Below are positions 1 to 10,078 of a stretch of DNA of 64,000 nucleotides, piece after piece (position 1 is the first letter of the stretch; every line of letters begins with the position of its first letter). The notes under the pieces were generated by a model. That model was not told the DNA's origin and did no database searches. It saw only the letters and a program-made list of their open reading frames with translations. Source of the stretch: Dacryopinax spathularia (lineage: Eukaryota > Basidiomycota > Dacrymycetes > Dacrymycetales > Dacrymycetaceae). The stretch lies in NCBI GenBank assembly GCA_037974965.1, contig JBBPFI010000019.1, positions 1 through 64,000 of the forward strand. Direction: 5' to 3'. A program made the translations under genes and the position numbers.

Positions 1-320
1 AAAAAAAAGAATATAAAAAGAACAAATAATCTTTATGAATCACACTTTGTTTTATTGCAATTCTAACCCCTTCACCAGAACGGTTATTAGCATAACCATC
101 TCCTAATAATAATCCGAAAATAACTGAAATAACATCTTGATTATGTGGACCTATTCTTTGAATAGATCTACAGTAAGTATGAAAAGATTTAGTATTAGAA
201 TTTTTCTTACAATAAAAATAAAAAGGACAAGATACTATAATTAAATTATTAAAAAAAAAATTATTGTCAAAAAAATAATATAAATTATATTCTATTGATT
301 TCTGGCCATCATTAAAAAAA
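1..320 (-). CDS. cox2 intron 2 with LAGLIDADG endonuclease ORF, cut by the window edge
   Basis: The reading frame of cox2 exon 2 runs straight on past the exon into an ORF whose translation contains [17 protein letters not shown], a first LAGLIDADG helix of the single-chain two-motif type, preceded by RIGPHNQ, a common lead-in in such enzymes. It is therefore a core-fused homing endonuclease of a group I intron. The frame is open with TGA as Trp down to base 1, so the second motif, the intron 3' end and the rest of cox2 lie outside the window. Boundary with the exon (about 319-321) is inferred from where Cox2 similarity stops after IKVAG. Confidence 0.8.
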
Positions 321-2030
321 CCAGCAACTTTAATTGTCAATGTTGGTGATATTACTTCATCTAATAAATATAATAATTTAAATGATGGAAAAGCAATAAC
401 CATTAATATAAGAGCTGGTGTAATTGTCCAAATTAATTCTATTAGTGTCTTTACATAAATATTTTCATATTTAACAGGACTATATCTTACCATTAATTTT
501 TATTATAAAATGGTTTCCACGTGTAGTCTCTAAGGATCCTACTAAACTATTTAATATCTAGTGGTTTCCTGTTGATAGTCCTTTTAGTTTTCTTTTGGAA
601 AGTTAGACCTAAAAATAGGTTTGTAAATTTTTTAGTTACTAAAATTTTCATGAATTTTCAACATATAGTGGAATTTTAATCATTGTTTTTTTTAAGTTTA
701 TTTGAGAATAATGCGAATAAATCTATATTTATTTTTAAATCATTTTTCACGCCACGCGGGGTATTTAAATACAATCTTATAGTATTACTACTAATACCTA
801 AAAATTTAGCAGCTTTTCTGATTGAAAAAAAATTACCTATTACTTTAATTTCTTCTAAATCAGATTTTTCCTGTATATTTACAATATAACCTTTACTAGC
901 ACTCATTTTTAATCAAGTTGCTTCAGAGTGTTTTCTACCTAAAGCTTTTTGACTCATTAACTTTTTAGTTTCTTCAGTATGATTCTTACCCTTTTCTCTA
1001 AGAAAAAAGCTTTTTATTAAAAAAAAAAATATACATATTTTTTTTTTAATAAATGAAATAAAGGATTGTTTTTATTAATTTTCTTTAAAGACATAAGTGC
1101 TTTGGTTGCTTCACTATGAGTACGCCCAAATAAAGCTGACTTTTCTTTAATATAAATTCCCTTTAAAGATTTACTGATTTTTTTCTTAGTTTCTTCAGTA
1201 TGTTTGCGACCTAAAGAACTACCTGCTATTTTTAAAGTATTGTACTCAGGATTCAATTTATCTAAATAATATTGTTCTCTTTTTGTTAAGTTATTTATAT
1301 CACAGTATTCTTCCTTACTTTTTTTTTTTTAATAAGGATCTTTAAAAAATAAATTTATTTTTTAAAGAAAAATTTCTAAAAAAAATTAGAATAACCGTAT
1401 TTAATTAAATCCCTACTTATTACCATTTAAAAATAAATTTTATTTTTAAATTAGGTTATTTATAAAAATATGCAATATTTTTATAAATTACAAGTGTTTT
1501 TCTATTTTGTAAATAACTAAGATTGAAATATCTAATAAATCTTTTAGCTAATTTAATTGATTGCCCAACATAAATGTCATTTGTTAATTTATTAGTTCAT
1601 TTATAAATACCTGATTTATATTTATTATCTTTTATTATTAATTTTCTCATAGAATAAGCATCATCATAAAATTTTATACTATTAATCTTTGATGAAGTTG
1701 CTGAAGAGCTTGTACTATAAAAACGTACATACTTAATCTAAACTTAAAACACTTTTGAATAGGCACACGTGTACCATGATTTAAATATTTATAAACTATT
1801 GCGGAATTTTTAGTATTAAAATAGTACATTACTGAAATTAATACCCATAAAACTCCAAAAAATATTACTACTAAAAAAAAGAATATAGTATTATGAAGTG
1901 TAGTTATTCCTTCAAAGCCTGGTGTAGCACCATCTTGAAATCCTAAAGCTCATGGTAATGGAGCATCATTATATAAATATAATGCACTAAAAATATTATT
2001 TAATATTGTATGAAATTTTGATAAAAACAT
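319..2030 (-). CDS. cox2: Cytochrome c oxidase subunit 2, exons 1 and 2 (partial gene)
   Basis: Subunit 2 carries the CuA centre of cytochrome oxidase in the inner membrane. Exon 1 (1773-2030) starts at ATG and encodes 86 residues, including [21 protein letters not shown], the conserved N-terminal region in which Trp is TGA, then a first membrane helix ([20 protein letters not shown]) and YKYLNHG. Exon 2 (about 319-448) resumes with [32 protein letters not shown] and TLTIKVAG; the join Gly/Thr restores the canonical [10 protein letters not shown]. The CuA half of the protein is beyond the window. Both exons are intact. The gene lies on the same strand as rnl-nad2-nad3 but about 2.2 kb downstream of nad3. 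Confidence 0.95.
676..1700 (-). pseudogene. GIY-YIG homing endonuclease, broken by hairpin insertions
   Basis: Reading leftward the pieces appear in the right order: a GIY-YIG domain ([20 protein letters not shown], with Arg in [10 protein letters not shown]) near 1480-1650, two NUMOD3 DNA-binding repeats ([20 protein letters not shown] and [16 protein letters not shown]) near 1090-1230, and a C-terminal helix-turn-helix-like NUMOD1 segment ([22 protein letters not shown]) near 700-830. The enzyme would cut intronless cox2 to spread its intron. The ORF is interrupted twice by A+T-rich hairpins (about 1310-1480 and 1012-1060), and is not continuously open, so I call it a pseudogene unless those segments are skipped in expression. 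Confidence 0.75.
1310..1480. repeat. Hairpin-rich insertion inside the GIY-YIG ORF
   Basis: A run of inverted repeats such as ctttaaaaaataaa/tttattttttaaag, followed by aaaataaatttt and atttataaaaatatgcaatatttttataaat, separates the GIY-YIG domain from the NUMOD part. Similar in build to the double-hairpin elements elsewhere in the window but not clearly one of the four families. Confidence 0.5.
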
Positions 2031-3242
2031 TAATATTAACTAAAAAAAAAATACGCAAAAAAATAATTCTAAGTAATATTAAAAAAAATATTTTTTTAAT
2101 ATTCTTAATACTTTATTTTAAAGAAATTCGTTCGAACGACAAAAAATTATTCCGTTTAGACAGAACGGAATAAAATTTTGATGCCGTTTTTACAGCGCGT
2201 TTCGATGAAAAATTTAAAATTTAAAATTTAAACCTAAAAAGGAATAAATAATAAAAGTTTTCTTTAAAATAACCAAAAAACAAATGAATAAGCGTTATTC
2301 CTATTATAAACAAAATTTAAAAAAAATTAGTTTGTTAAAATTAAAATATAAAAATAACAAACTAATTTTTTTAAACCAATTAAAAAAATAAAATTTAATT
2401 TATAAATTTAATTGTAATATCCGGACGGATCCGAAAAAAAGGGTAATATGAGATATTTAATAATATATATACCCAGGGCTTAAAAAAAAAATATTTTTTT
2501 TTTACCAGCTAAGATTTACTATTATTATTAAATATTCACTTACCTAGATGCTTAAGATTGAAATATTTTTCAATCTTAAACTAAAACTATGTATTAAAAA
2601 AAAATAAAAACACATTCATTAATAATAATTAATAATATTTTAATATTTTTAATTATCATTAATAATAATTAATAATATTTTAATATCTTTATAACGATTT
2701 AAAGGGGTTATGTTATGTTATAAAAATAAATAATAAAAACTAAATATATAAAAAAAAAAGGACTTAAATTAATATAAAATATCTTAAAAAACTTACCTAG
2801 TAACAAATGTTAATTTAATGATAAGATCTAATTTATTTTATTAACTAATCTTATAAATAAATAATACTTAATTCTATTTTCTTAATAAAATTAAAATAAA
2901 AAATTAATAGAATATAAATTAATATAAAACTAAATATAAAAGGATATAACCTAGCCCTCTATTTTTATTTCTGTGATTCGGAGTGGATCATTAATTTTCT
3001 TTCCGTTACCCAAGCTAAAATTAAACTATATAAATTAATCATTTTATTAATATATAAAAAATAAATAAAAATATTAAAACTAATATAAAAAGATTAAAAT
3101 GAGATCTAAGAGCGAACGAAGTTAACCTAATTAAAAAAAAAATCATATGTTTAACTAATATTTGAATAACTTTTTTTAGAATTACTTTAATAAGATCAGG
3201 GTTTTTTCATATTTTATATACTAATATTAATTTATTTTTAAT
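2031..3242. other. A+T-rich spacer with hairpins and a tandem repeat; no gene recognised
   Basis: About 1.2 kb between cox2 and the nad3-side ORF. It holds small hairpins (for example attccgttt/agaacggaat near 2147-2172), a tandem repeat at 2616-2690, and one block around 2955-3015 that is richer in G+C and looks structured. On the minus strand that block reads TTGGGTAACGGAAAG and CACTCCGAATCACAGAAAT; it vaguely recalls RNase P RNA or small-subunit rRNA elements but I could not place it. I see no tRNA and no credible ORF. Confidence 0.5.
2616..2690. repeat. Tandem repeat, two copies of about 40 bp
   Basis: The unit cattaataataattaataa followed by tattttaatatttt occurs twice in direct succession with only a few changes. 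Confidence 0.7.
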
Positions 3243-4214
3243 TCATTTATGAAATAAAAAATACATATTAATATTATATCTTATTGCTACTCTAATTATA
3301 ATTACATAATCATAAACTTTATTTAGGATTTTCTGCATGGCGACCGCACAAGAATTATATACCTTTACAAATTTACCTAGCGATTTTACAATAACAATAA
3401 TTAAATTTAAATTATAGTCAAATATGGATATTATTCTATACTTCATAGCTCAATATTTTAATATTATTTTATACTTCTTAATTGTATATTCTAATTTTAT
3501 CTTTGATCAAAGACAAGTTAGAAAATTGGATTTATATTTTTTATTATACTTATCCATTAATAATTTAAAAATTAGCTCAGTATAATTTAATCTATCTCTA
3601 AAGTCATAAATAATACAAATCAATTTTATTCCAAATCATATATTCTCTTTCACATTTTTAATTTCAGATCCTATTTTCTTTATCACATTTTTTATATAAG
3701 TACATTTTCGTGAAAAAAATAGTAATAACATTATAATTATAATAAAAAAAAAAATATATCAAATGTAAGAACCATCTCTGTCCACGTCACTTATATTAAA
3801 AGAAAATAAATATATACTAAATCTCACATTCTTTAATAATTTTAAAAATATAATTCACTCTATAAATTTTCTTATTTTATAAATTATATTTCTACAAATA
3901 TCTATTATATAAAATATTATATCTAATCTCAAAGACAAATTAAGAAATTTAAATTTATTTATAATTAATAAAAATAATAAAAAAATAAAGATCTTTAAAA
4001 AGTAATATATTAAACCATATGACGACCCTAATTGAAATCATATAAAAAATAGAAATAAATATATCTTTAATAAAAATAAAAGTAAAAAAAATAATATAAA
4101 AAAAATTTTTACGCCTACGGCTAAAAAAGATTTATCCTTACGCGTGACAATACGCATAGCAAATAAATTAAATCATTTTGAATAATAAATATACTTAAAA
4201 ATATTATCTTTCAT
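3243..4214 (-). CDS. orf323, unknown membrane protein hidden by TGA=Trp, overlaps nad3
   Basis: With TGA as Trp an ATG at 4214 opens 323 codons with no TAA or TAG, ending at 3243. In DNA this A+T rich such a run is unlikely by chance. All seven Trp are TGA. The product starts MKDNIFKYIYYSKWFN, has a strongly hydrophobic stretch at residues 35-85 (FFILFFLLLFLLKIYLFLFF), another at about 151-168, and a basic, Tyr/Lys-rich second half. Its first 11 bases overlap the end of nad3, suggesting coupled expression in a nad2-nad3-orf323 transcript. I see no similarity to rps3, atp8, nad or cox proteins. GC-rich motifs (near 4110, 4140 and 3340) lie in frame in it. It could be a plasmid-derived or lineage-specific gene. 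Confidence 0.7.
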
Positions 4215-4590
4215 TTTTATTACTCGAATGTAATGGTAAAACATTTTTAATTTTTAAAGCTCCTTTACCTATTTCATATATAAATCCAAAGGTTAATAAT
4301 ACAAAAAATAACATTGCAATAATTAAACCATAAGAATCTACATTTTTAATAGAAAGAACAATAGGTGCAAACAGTATAAGCTCTACATCAAACACCATAA
4401 ATAATAAAGCTAAAAGAAAAAATTGAACATTAAAAGCTGATCTTGTTTGTTCTCCTACAGGATGAAAACCACATTCATAAACTTCTACTTTTTCAGCATA
4501 AGGTTTATGTACTGCTAATAATAGATTTAGTAATAATAAATTTATTACTAATATTGGTATAAATATTAAAAAAACTATAAAGGTTGTCAT
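4204..4590 (-). CDS. nad3: NADH dehydrogenase subunit 3
   Basis: A 128-residue subunit of the membrane arm of complex I. It begins MTTFIVFLIFIPILVINLLL (membrane helix 1), carries the signature YECGFHPVGEQTRSAFNVQF in the loop that includes the conserved Cys, then LLALLFMVFDVELILFAP, the usual second helix, and a third helix before a basic tail. Length is normal. I chose the ATG at 4590 rather than an upstream one because Nad3 proteins start here; it lies 7 nt after the nad2 stop, the tight nad2-nad3 pair common in fungi. Its last 11 bases overlap orf323. Confidence 0.97.
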   Translation of the reverse strand: MTTFIVFLIFIPILVINLLLLNLLLAVHKPYAEKVEVYECGFHPVGEQTRSAFNVQFFLLALLFMVFDVELILFAPIVLSIKNVDSYGLIIAMLFFVLLTFGFIYEIGKGALKIKNVLPLHSSNKNER

Positions 4591-4597
4591 TACTTCT

Positions 4598-6676
4598 TTA
4601 TAAAAAAAAACTGGCTTCAGCACAAAGTAGTGCACTATTTAGTATAAATGAGGATTTAAATATAAAAGCTAAAATAAATAAAGTTAAAAATGAAATAATA
4701 AAACTTTGATAATTATTAATAATTTGAAAATCTTTAATATAACTGTTCAATAATCTTGAGATTAGATAATTTCTCAAAAAAAGATTTGTAATCGTATCTT
4801 CAGGATAAGATGTATATTTATATATTTTTAGAAATAAACCTTCTGATGAAAAACATAATACTCTTATTATTTTTAAATAATAAGAAGCACTTACTACACT
4901 AACAAGTATAGCTATAAAAGACATAAAATAATATCCACTATATAATGTAGCAAATAATAATTGTTGTTTTGCAAAAAAACCAATCATAGGCGGAGTACCT
5001 GCCATTGAAAATAAACAAACTGCAAAACTTAAAGATAATAAAGGAAAAATATAAAATAAACCTTTTAAATCTTCAATGTAAGTAATATCAGTAATAAATA
5101 CTTTTGTTTTAAAATTTTCTTTTTCTATAATACCTTTTTCACGTCCTTCGTCTATCAACTTTTGACTATATATATACGGACGATACCTATCAATTACATA
5201 ACCAAATGCTAATAATATAAAAAATATATCTAAATTTGTAATAGAATATTGAAATAAATAAAATATAAATGATTGAATAGAACTATCTGTATTCAAAGAT
5301 AACACTAACAATAAAAAACCAACATGAGAAATTGTACTAAATGTTAATAATCTTTTTATTCTTATTTGACTTAGTCCTACTACTGTTCCTATTATTAAAG
5401 ATAATAAAGAACTTATTAATAATAAATTTTGTATTACATTTAAAGTTGACATATTTAATTTATCATTTAAATTATTAATAAAAGATAAAACTTGAGAGAA
5501 TAGTGTCAAATTTACAATATCAGTTGAACTTACACTAGTAATTTGAGAATTATTTAATATAATATATTTTGCAGATAAATATAAATTATCTATATTCATA
5601 TTTATACCATTTAAACCATTTAAAAATTCTAATAAAAAAATAAATATAGTTAACTTTGGTATTATTGTTAATCATGTTGTTATTATTGTAGGTGTACCAT
5701 CATAAACATCTGGGGCTCAACTATGAAAAGGAGCTGCTGATATCTTAAATAAAAAACCATATAATAAAAAAACTATACCTAAAAGTATTCCAATACTTAT
5801 CGAATTTGTACTAAACATAGATTGTTCATAACTTAAATAGGATACTATATTTAAATAAAAATTTTCAACATAGGATAAATATAAAAGATTATCTCCTGTA
5901 ACAGAAATAAAACTATATATTGAATCAAATTGTGTTAAACCACTAAAAGTATATATTAAAACACCTCCTAGTAATATAAAACAAGAAGATAAACTACCTA
6001 ATAAATAATACTTTAAAGCTGCAGAAACACTTGATTCTTTTTCTCTGTATAAAGCAGAATATAAATAAACCCCAAACGATTGAAGCTCTATACTTAAATA
6101 TACAGAAATTAAATCTGAACTAGATATTAAAAATGATCCTCCTATTATTGTAAATATTAAAAATAAAGAAAATTCTTTAATAGGAGAACTAAAGTTATAA
6201 GGTATGTTTATTCCTAATCCATACTGAGGGCTTTTCAATCCTAATTCAATATTAGATAAAAAATCTTTTTTTTCTTTTAAATAATTATAGAATTGATTAA
6301 TTGCCAAAATTGCCAATTTAGTTTTTACCCCCAAAATGCTTTTATCTTCATCTTCTAAAGATAATTTATTGGAATACAAATTCAAGGTTAAAGGCCAAGG
6401 TAACATAGCTAAAGCAGCTAAGAAAAATAAAAAAACATCAAAAATTTGAGATAAAACTGTAACTTGAAAAAAACCACTGAATAAAGATAAACCTGATCCA
6501 AGTGTATGAATATTAAGTGTACATACACTTAATAAACAACCATACGTTAAAGATAAAGATGACAATTTTATAAAAAATCCTTTACTAATTTCAGAAGAGA
6601 ATAGCACAAGGGCTAGAATTAAATAGAATAGTGTAAACACTAACATTTTTATTTTACCATTTAGACTTAATGACAA
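4598..6676 (-). CDS. nad2: NADH dehydrogenase subunit 2
   Basis: Proton-pumping antiporter-like subunit of complex I. Conserved blocks include SVYLSIELQSFGVYLYSALY, LYGFLFKISAAPFHSWAPDV, YDGTPTIITTWLTIIPK and, near the end, LFSMAGTPPMIGFFAKQ. Several Trp in these blocks are TGA; with that code the frame is open for 692 codons. This is somewhat longer than common fungal Nad2, partly from a hydrophilic stretch around residues 105-150 and another around 420. Translation may instead start at the ATG at 6646 (MLVFTLFYLILALVL), since the 6676 start lies very close to the rnl 3' end. The stop is followed 7 nt later by the nad3 start. Confidence 0.93.
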
Positions 6677-7045
6677 TTTTTTTTTTTATTCTTTCAGACA
6701 TTAAGTCTGATAATAGGAAAAAACCTTTTCATTAGAAAAATTAGTATTATTATACTCCGTATGTCACTCTATTTCCATATATAATCTATAAAAAATTAGT
6801 TAGAATCTATAACTTTTCTTAAATTGATAGTGTCTATAAGTTAGTTTCGAGTTTGATAGTCAATCAACTTTTATCCTAAACATTCGTGGCTACTCAGCAA
6901 TGCTACCACCCTAAATACTATTTGAATGACACAACTGATTGACTAGAGGAATATAACCGTCTGATCCTTTCGTACGAAGAGGTAGACCTATGTTCACTAT
7001 ATTTCCTCCAGAAGATAGGGACCGTACTGACTCACGTCGTACTAA

Positions 7046-8203
7046 CAAATGGTGTTATCGTAACTTTTTTAAATTTTACTTCAGTAATTCTCATTACTGT
7101 TCAGACTATGTCTTCATTAATACTTTTTCGCCTACGGCAAAGTAATAATGCTAGATTTTCGTGTCAGGATAATTATAAGTGTATATTCTCCTGTTAGTCG
7201 TTGAACCTTCAAAATAGTAAAATTAATTTATAACTAGTTATAAATTAATTTTACACTATATTTTGCTTGGCTGCAAATTATCAATTTTATTACTAATAAC
7301 TGATGTCCTTGCAATTTATCTAATTTTACGTAGGCTCAATAAAATGAGCCCTTGATATAATAGAATTATATTAACATTATAAACCAATTCTATATAACAT
7401 AGAACTATGAAAAAAGGGCGATACTGTTTTTCTTAATAATTCTAAATTTGTAGCTCTCGCCACGCGGCCAATTGTTAATATTCATTGATCTTTTCGATCA
7501 TATAAAACACCTGTTTTTATACCCAAATTTTTATTAATAGCCTGGGATAATCTGATAACATCTTCTTTACTAAAACTATTAGTATAAATACGAACCCTTT
7601 TCCTATTTTTGTCAAAATTTCCATCAGACATAATCAAAAAGGCTAATACAATAGGATCCATTAATTCCATAATATTTTTTGGAACAATTTTTTTATATTT
7701 ATTAGAATCCTTATCTAATAAATAGAACATATTAAAGTAATAATTAAAAAAACATAAAGATTTTGTTTTTAATCGATAATTACTATAAATTTTTTTTATA
7801 CTTTTAATCTCTACTTTTTCCTTTGCCCTTGGCTTCAGGCAAGGGTAACAGGATTAGAAATAAATAAACTTAATAATTTTTGTATAAATTCTGCAAAATC
7901 TTTATAATTTGCTCCAAAACTCATTTCTAACCTTGTATTAGATGTAGGAGAAGATTTATACAATCCAGCGTCCCCTAATATTAATCCAACTAAAATAGAA
8001 TGAATATTTTCTGGTGAAGTTAAATTTATTTGAATATTTTCAGTACCAAAATCTCTATATTGAGATTTTGGTACGAGAAAAATACAACTTCCTAATTCTA
8101 AACTATAAAAATTAATATCTATAATTTCATATATTATATAATAAAAAATTTGATTTAATAATATAAATATACTATATATCAGTGGGGTCAACATTTTATA
8201 CGA
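7046..8203 (-). other. rnl intron 8, group I, with decayed LAGLIDADG gene
   Basis: It separates GAGTTGGGT from TTAGTACGACGTGAG, just upstream of the conserved GTCAGTACGG. Near its 3' end it has AAGGTTCAACGACTAA and AAGACATAGTCTGAAC, the two strands of P7, and it ends in G. Confidence 0.85.
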
Positions 8204-8209
8204 ACCCAA
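7377..8209 (-). pseudogene. LAGLIDADG endonuclease of rnl intron 8, split by a GC-rich insert
   Basis: Two-motif LAGLIDADG enzyme. Motif 1 is ILVGLILGDAGLYKSS (about 7945-7990); motif 2 is VLAFLIMSDGNFDKNRK (about 7600-7650). Between them a GC-rich hairpin (cctttgcccttggcttcagg region, 7818-7852) interrupts the ORF and shifts the frame, so the gene looks dead unless the insert is bypassed. A second GC element (7458-7472, read as GCCGCGTGGCGAGAG) is in frame near the C-terminus (TIGRVARATNLELL). The C-terminus SSMLYRIGL is normal for the family. Confidence 0.75.
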
Positions 8210-8391
8210 CTCACGTACCCTTTTAATCGGCGAACAGCCGAACCCTTCCTAGATTGTGCACCAGGAGGATAGGATGAGTCGACCAATATTGTTAACACTC
8301 AAGCTTTTTATCTTAAGTATCCTAATATTACTATTAGGTTCAGACTATGTCTTCAAAATTTTTATATTTACAAAATAATAAAAATAATTTT

Positions 8392-9183
8392 CTATTTTTC
8401 AATTAGAGGTAATTTATATTCCATACTTTTAAAAATATATGATGAAATAGTATCATATAATAATTTAGCATCTGAACTTGGAAATTTTATTACTCAATAT
8501 TTTTTTTTATGATTACATACTTTAGTATTAAATTTAAATTTTAAATTTAATTCTTCACTTATAATTAAATTTTCATTTTTACTAAAACCCTGAGTATGTA
8601 AAATCATACATTTTTTATCTTTTTGTAAAGAACCGTCACACATAATTCAGAAGGCTAATCCTTTAGAACTTACATGATTTAAAATTAAATTTTTTTTTAT
8701 AATTTTTTTATATTTATTAGTTTCTTCTTGGTATACATAAAATAAATTATATATTTCAGTAAAAGATTTATGTGAAAAAGTTTTAAATCAAAAACTTTTA
8801 ATTTCACCTTTTCTTGGATCTTTTAATTCCATTCTTTTACCTGGTTCTTCCATAAAAGAATAATTTTGAAATAAAAAAAATAAATAATATAAAAAATCTT
8901 TTTGTAAATAACCTTGTTCAAATTTTATTAAAGCTTCTTTACTTTTTTTATACATACAAGCATCACCTAAAATCATCCCTATTGCAATTTCTTTTAAATC
9001 CAGAGGTAAATCCTTCAAACTTTTTTTCCAAGACTGTCAATATTTAGAATTTAAATGATGACCTTTTTTTATGTTCTTTATTTTACCATCCCCTGCGTAA
9101 GAAGAAAAATAATTTTTTTTTTTATAATTAATTTCATTATTGTATAATTGTAAACTCTTTTTCATTATTTCTATTTTTAACAT
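8392..9183 (-). CDS. LAGLIDADG homing endonuclease of rnl intron 7
   Basis: A 263-residue ORF, open when TGA is Trp, starting at ATG 9183. Motif 1 is EIAIGMILGDACMYKKSKEA and motif 2 GLAFWIMCDGSLQKDKKCMI, each supplying an acidic active-site residue of the two-motif type; the C-terminus EYKLPLIEK is typical. It should cut intronless rnl at the peptidyl-transferase loop and so spread intron 7. It looks intact and may still be active. Confidence 0.85.
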
Positions 9184-9190
9184 TTAACAT

Positions 9191-9262
9191 TAACATACAT
9201 TTCAGTAATGTTAGATACTACTAAATATATTGAAGCCGGTTTAGCGTGTTCAGGTCTAATTC
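9191..9262 (+). pseudogene. Fragment of atp9 with part of its leader, inside rnl intron 7
   Basis: The stretch acatacatttcagtaatgtt and the next 50 bases match the start of the real atp9 at 41613-41683 with about ten changes; it encodes [18 protein letters not shown] where atp9 has [18 protein letters not shown]. Similarity includes about 15 bases upstream of the ATG and stops abruptly in the first helix. It lies antisense to rnl and cannot make a functional subunit. Confidence 0.85.
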
Positions 9263-9658
9263 TCTTTTTTTGCTTCTTAATATTACATTAAAAATAGGAT
9301 ATTAAATTTAACTAAGTCATGCAACAAATTTATTAACTATAATAATTTAAAAATAAATAAACTTTTTATATCTGCCTAAATAAATTAAAAAAATATATTT
9401 TTTTAATTTATTTTTTAAGCTTCTGGCTAGGACAAAGATAAAAAATAAAAATTTTGTTAGGTTTTCATGGTATCATATATCTAATAAGATATTAATACTA
9501 GTCGTTGAACGTTTAATTTTTTTATAATTAATTCGCTTAAAATATTCTTAAAAAAATAATACTAAATATTTAAGAATTCCTTTAAATTAACCTAATTTAT
9601 TCTCGACAAAAACTATCGAGGTGGCAAACGATTCTGACAATATGTACTCTCTCAAATC

Positions 9659-9676
9659 ATTACCCTGTTATCCCTA
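9659..9676 (-). other. Exact I-SceI (omega) homing site, unoccupied
   Basis: The minus strand reads TAGGGATAACAGGGTAAT, the 18-bp recognition site of I-SceI, within the conserved domain V loop of rnl. No intron is present at this position. Confidence 0.95.
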
Positions 9677-10078
9677 GCGTAATTTTTATCTCTGAACTAC
9701 GGCTAATCCATAAAAAACCGTAGGGTCACTATGCCCTACTTTCGTACCTGCTTGACTTATAAGTCTATCAGTTAAGCATGCTATGTCATTATACGTTATT
9801 AAATCATACATGATTCATTGGTTTCCTTCCGTTGTAAACATACCTTCAAAATTAAAAAGAGGAGGTTCTTTGATACTCTATTAAAGACGTCCGCCCCAGA
9901 CAAACTAACCATTAATCACCTATTCCTATTTTTTATTTTTATATAAAAATATATGGTAGGTACTATTCGTGTAAACACTAAAGGTATTTCATTGGCGTTT
10001 AAACAACTCCCTTGTATTACTACAAATGTTTTTTTTGAATAGCGCTATAACTAACTATAGTAAAACTGCATAGGGTCT

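Larger units (their letters stand above)
449..1772 (-). other. cox2 intron 1, group I, carrying a GIY-YIG gene
   Basis: Cox2 similarity stops at 1773 and resumes at 448. Just before the 3' exon the minus strand carries TTAGAGACTACACG and AAGATATAGTCC, the R and S strands of the group I P7 helix, and the intron ends in G (...GTAAAG/ACACTAATA). The intervening DNA encodes a decayed GIY-YIG endonuclease. Confidence 0.85.
8284..9614 (-). other. rnl intron 7, group I, at the peptidyl-transferase loop
   Basis: It interrupts domain V between CACCTCGAT and GTCGACTCATCC, equivalent to E. coli 23S about position 2500. AAGACATAGTCTGAACC near the 3' end is the S strand of P7 and the intron ends in G. 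It carries an open LAGLIDADG gene and, antisense at its 5' side, a fragment of atp9. Confidence 0.85.

Noticed and set aside
683-889. Plus-strand frame opposite the GIY-YIG C-terminus
   Set aside because: Shadow of the minus-strand NUMOD part; low-complexity composition.
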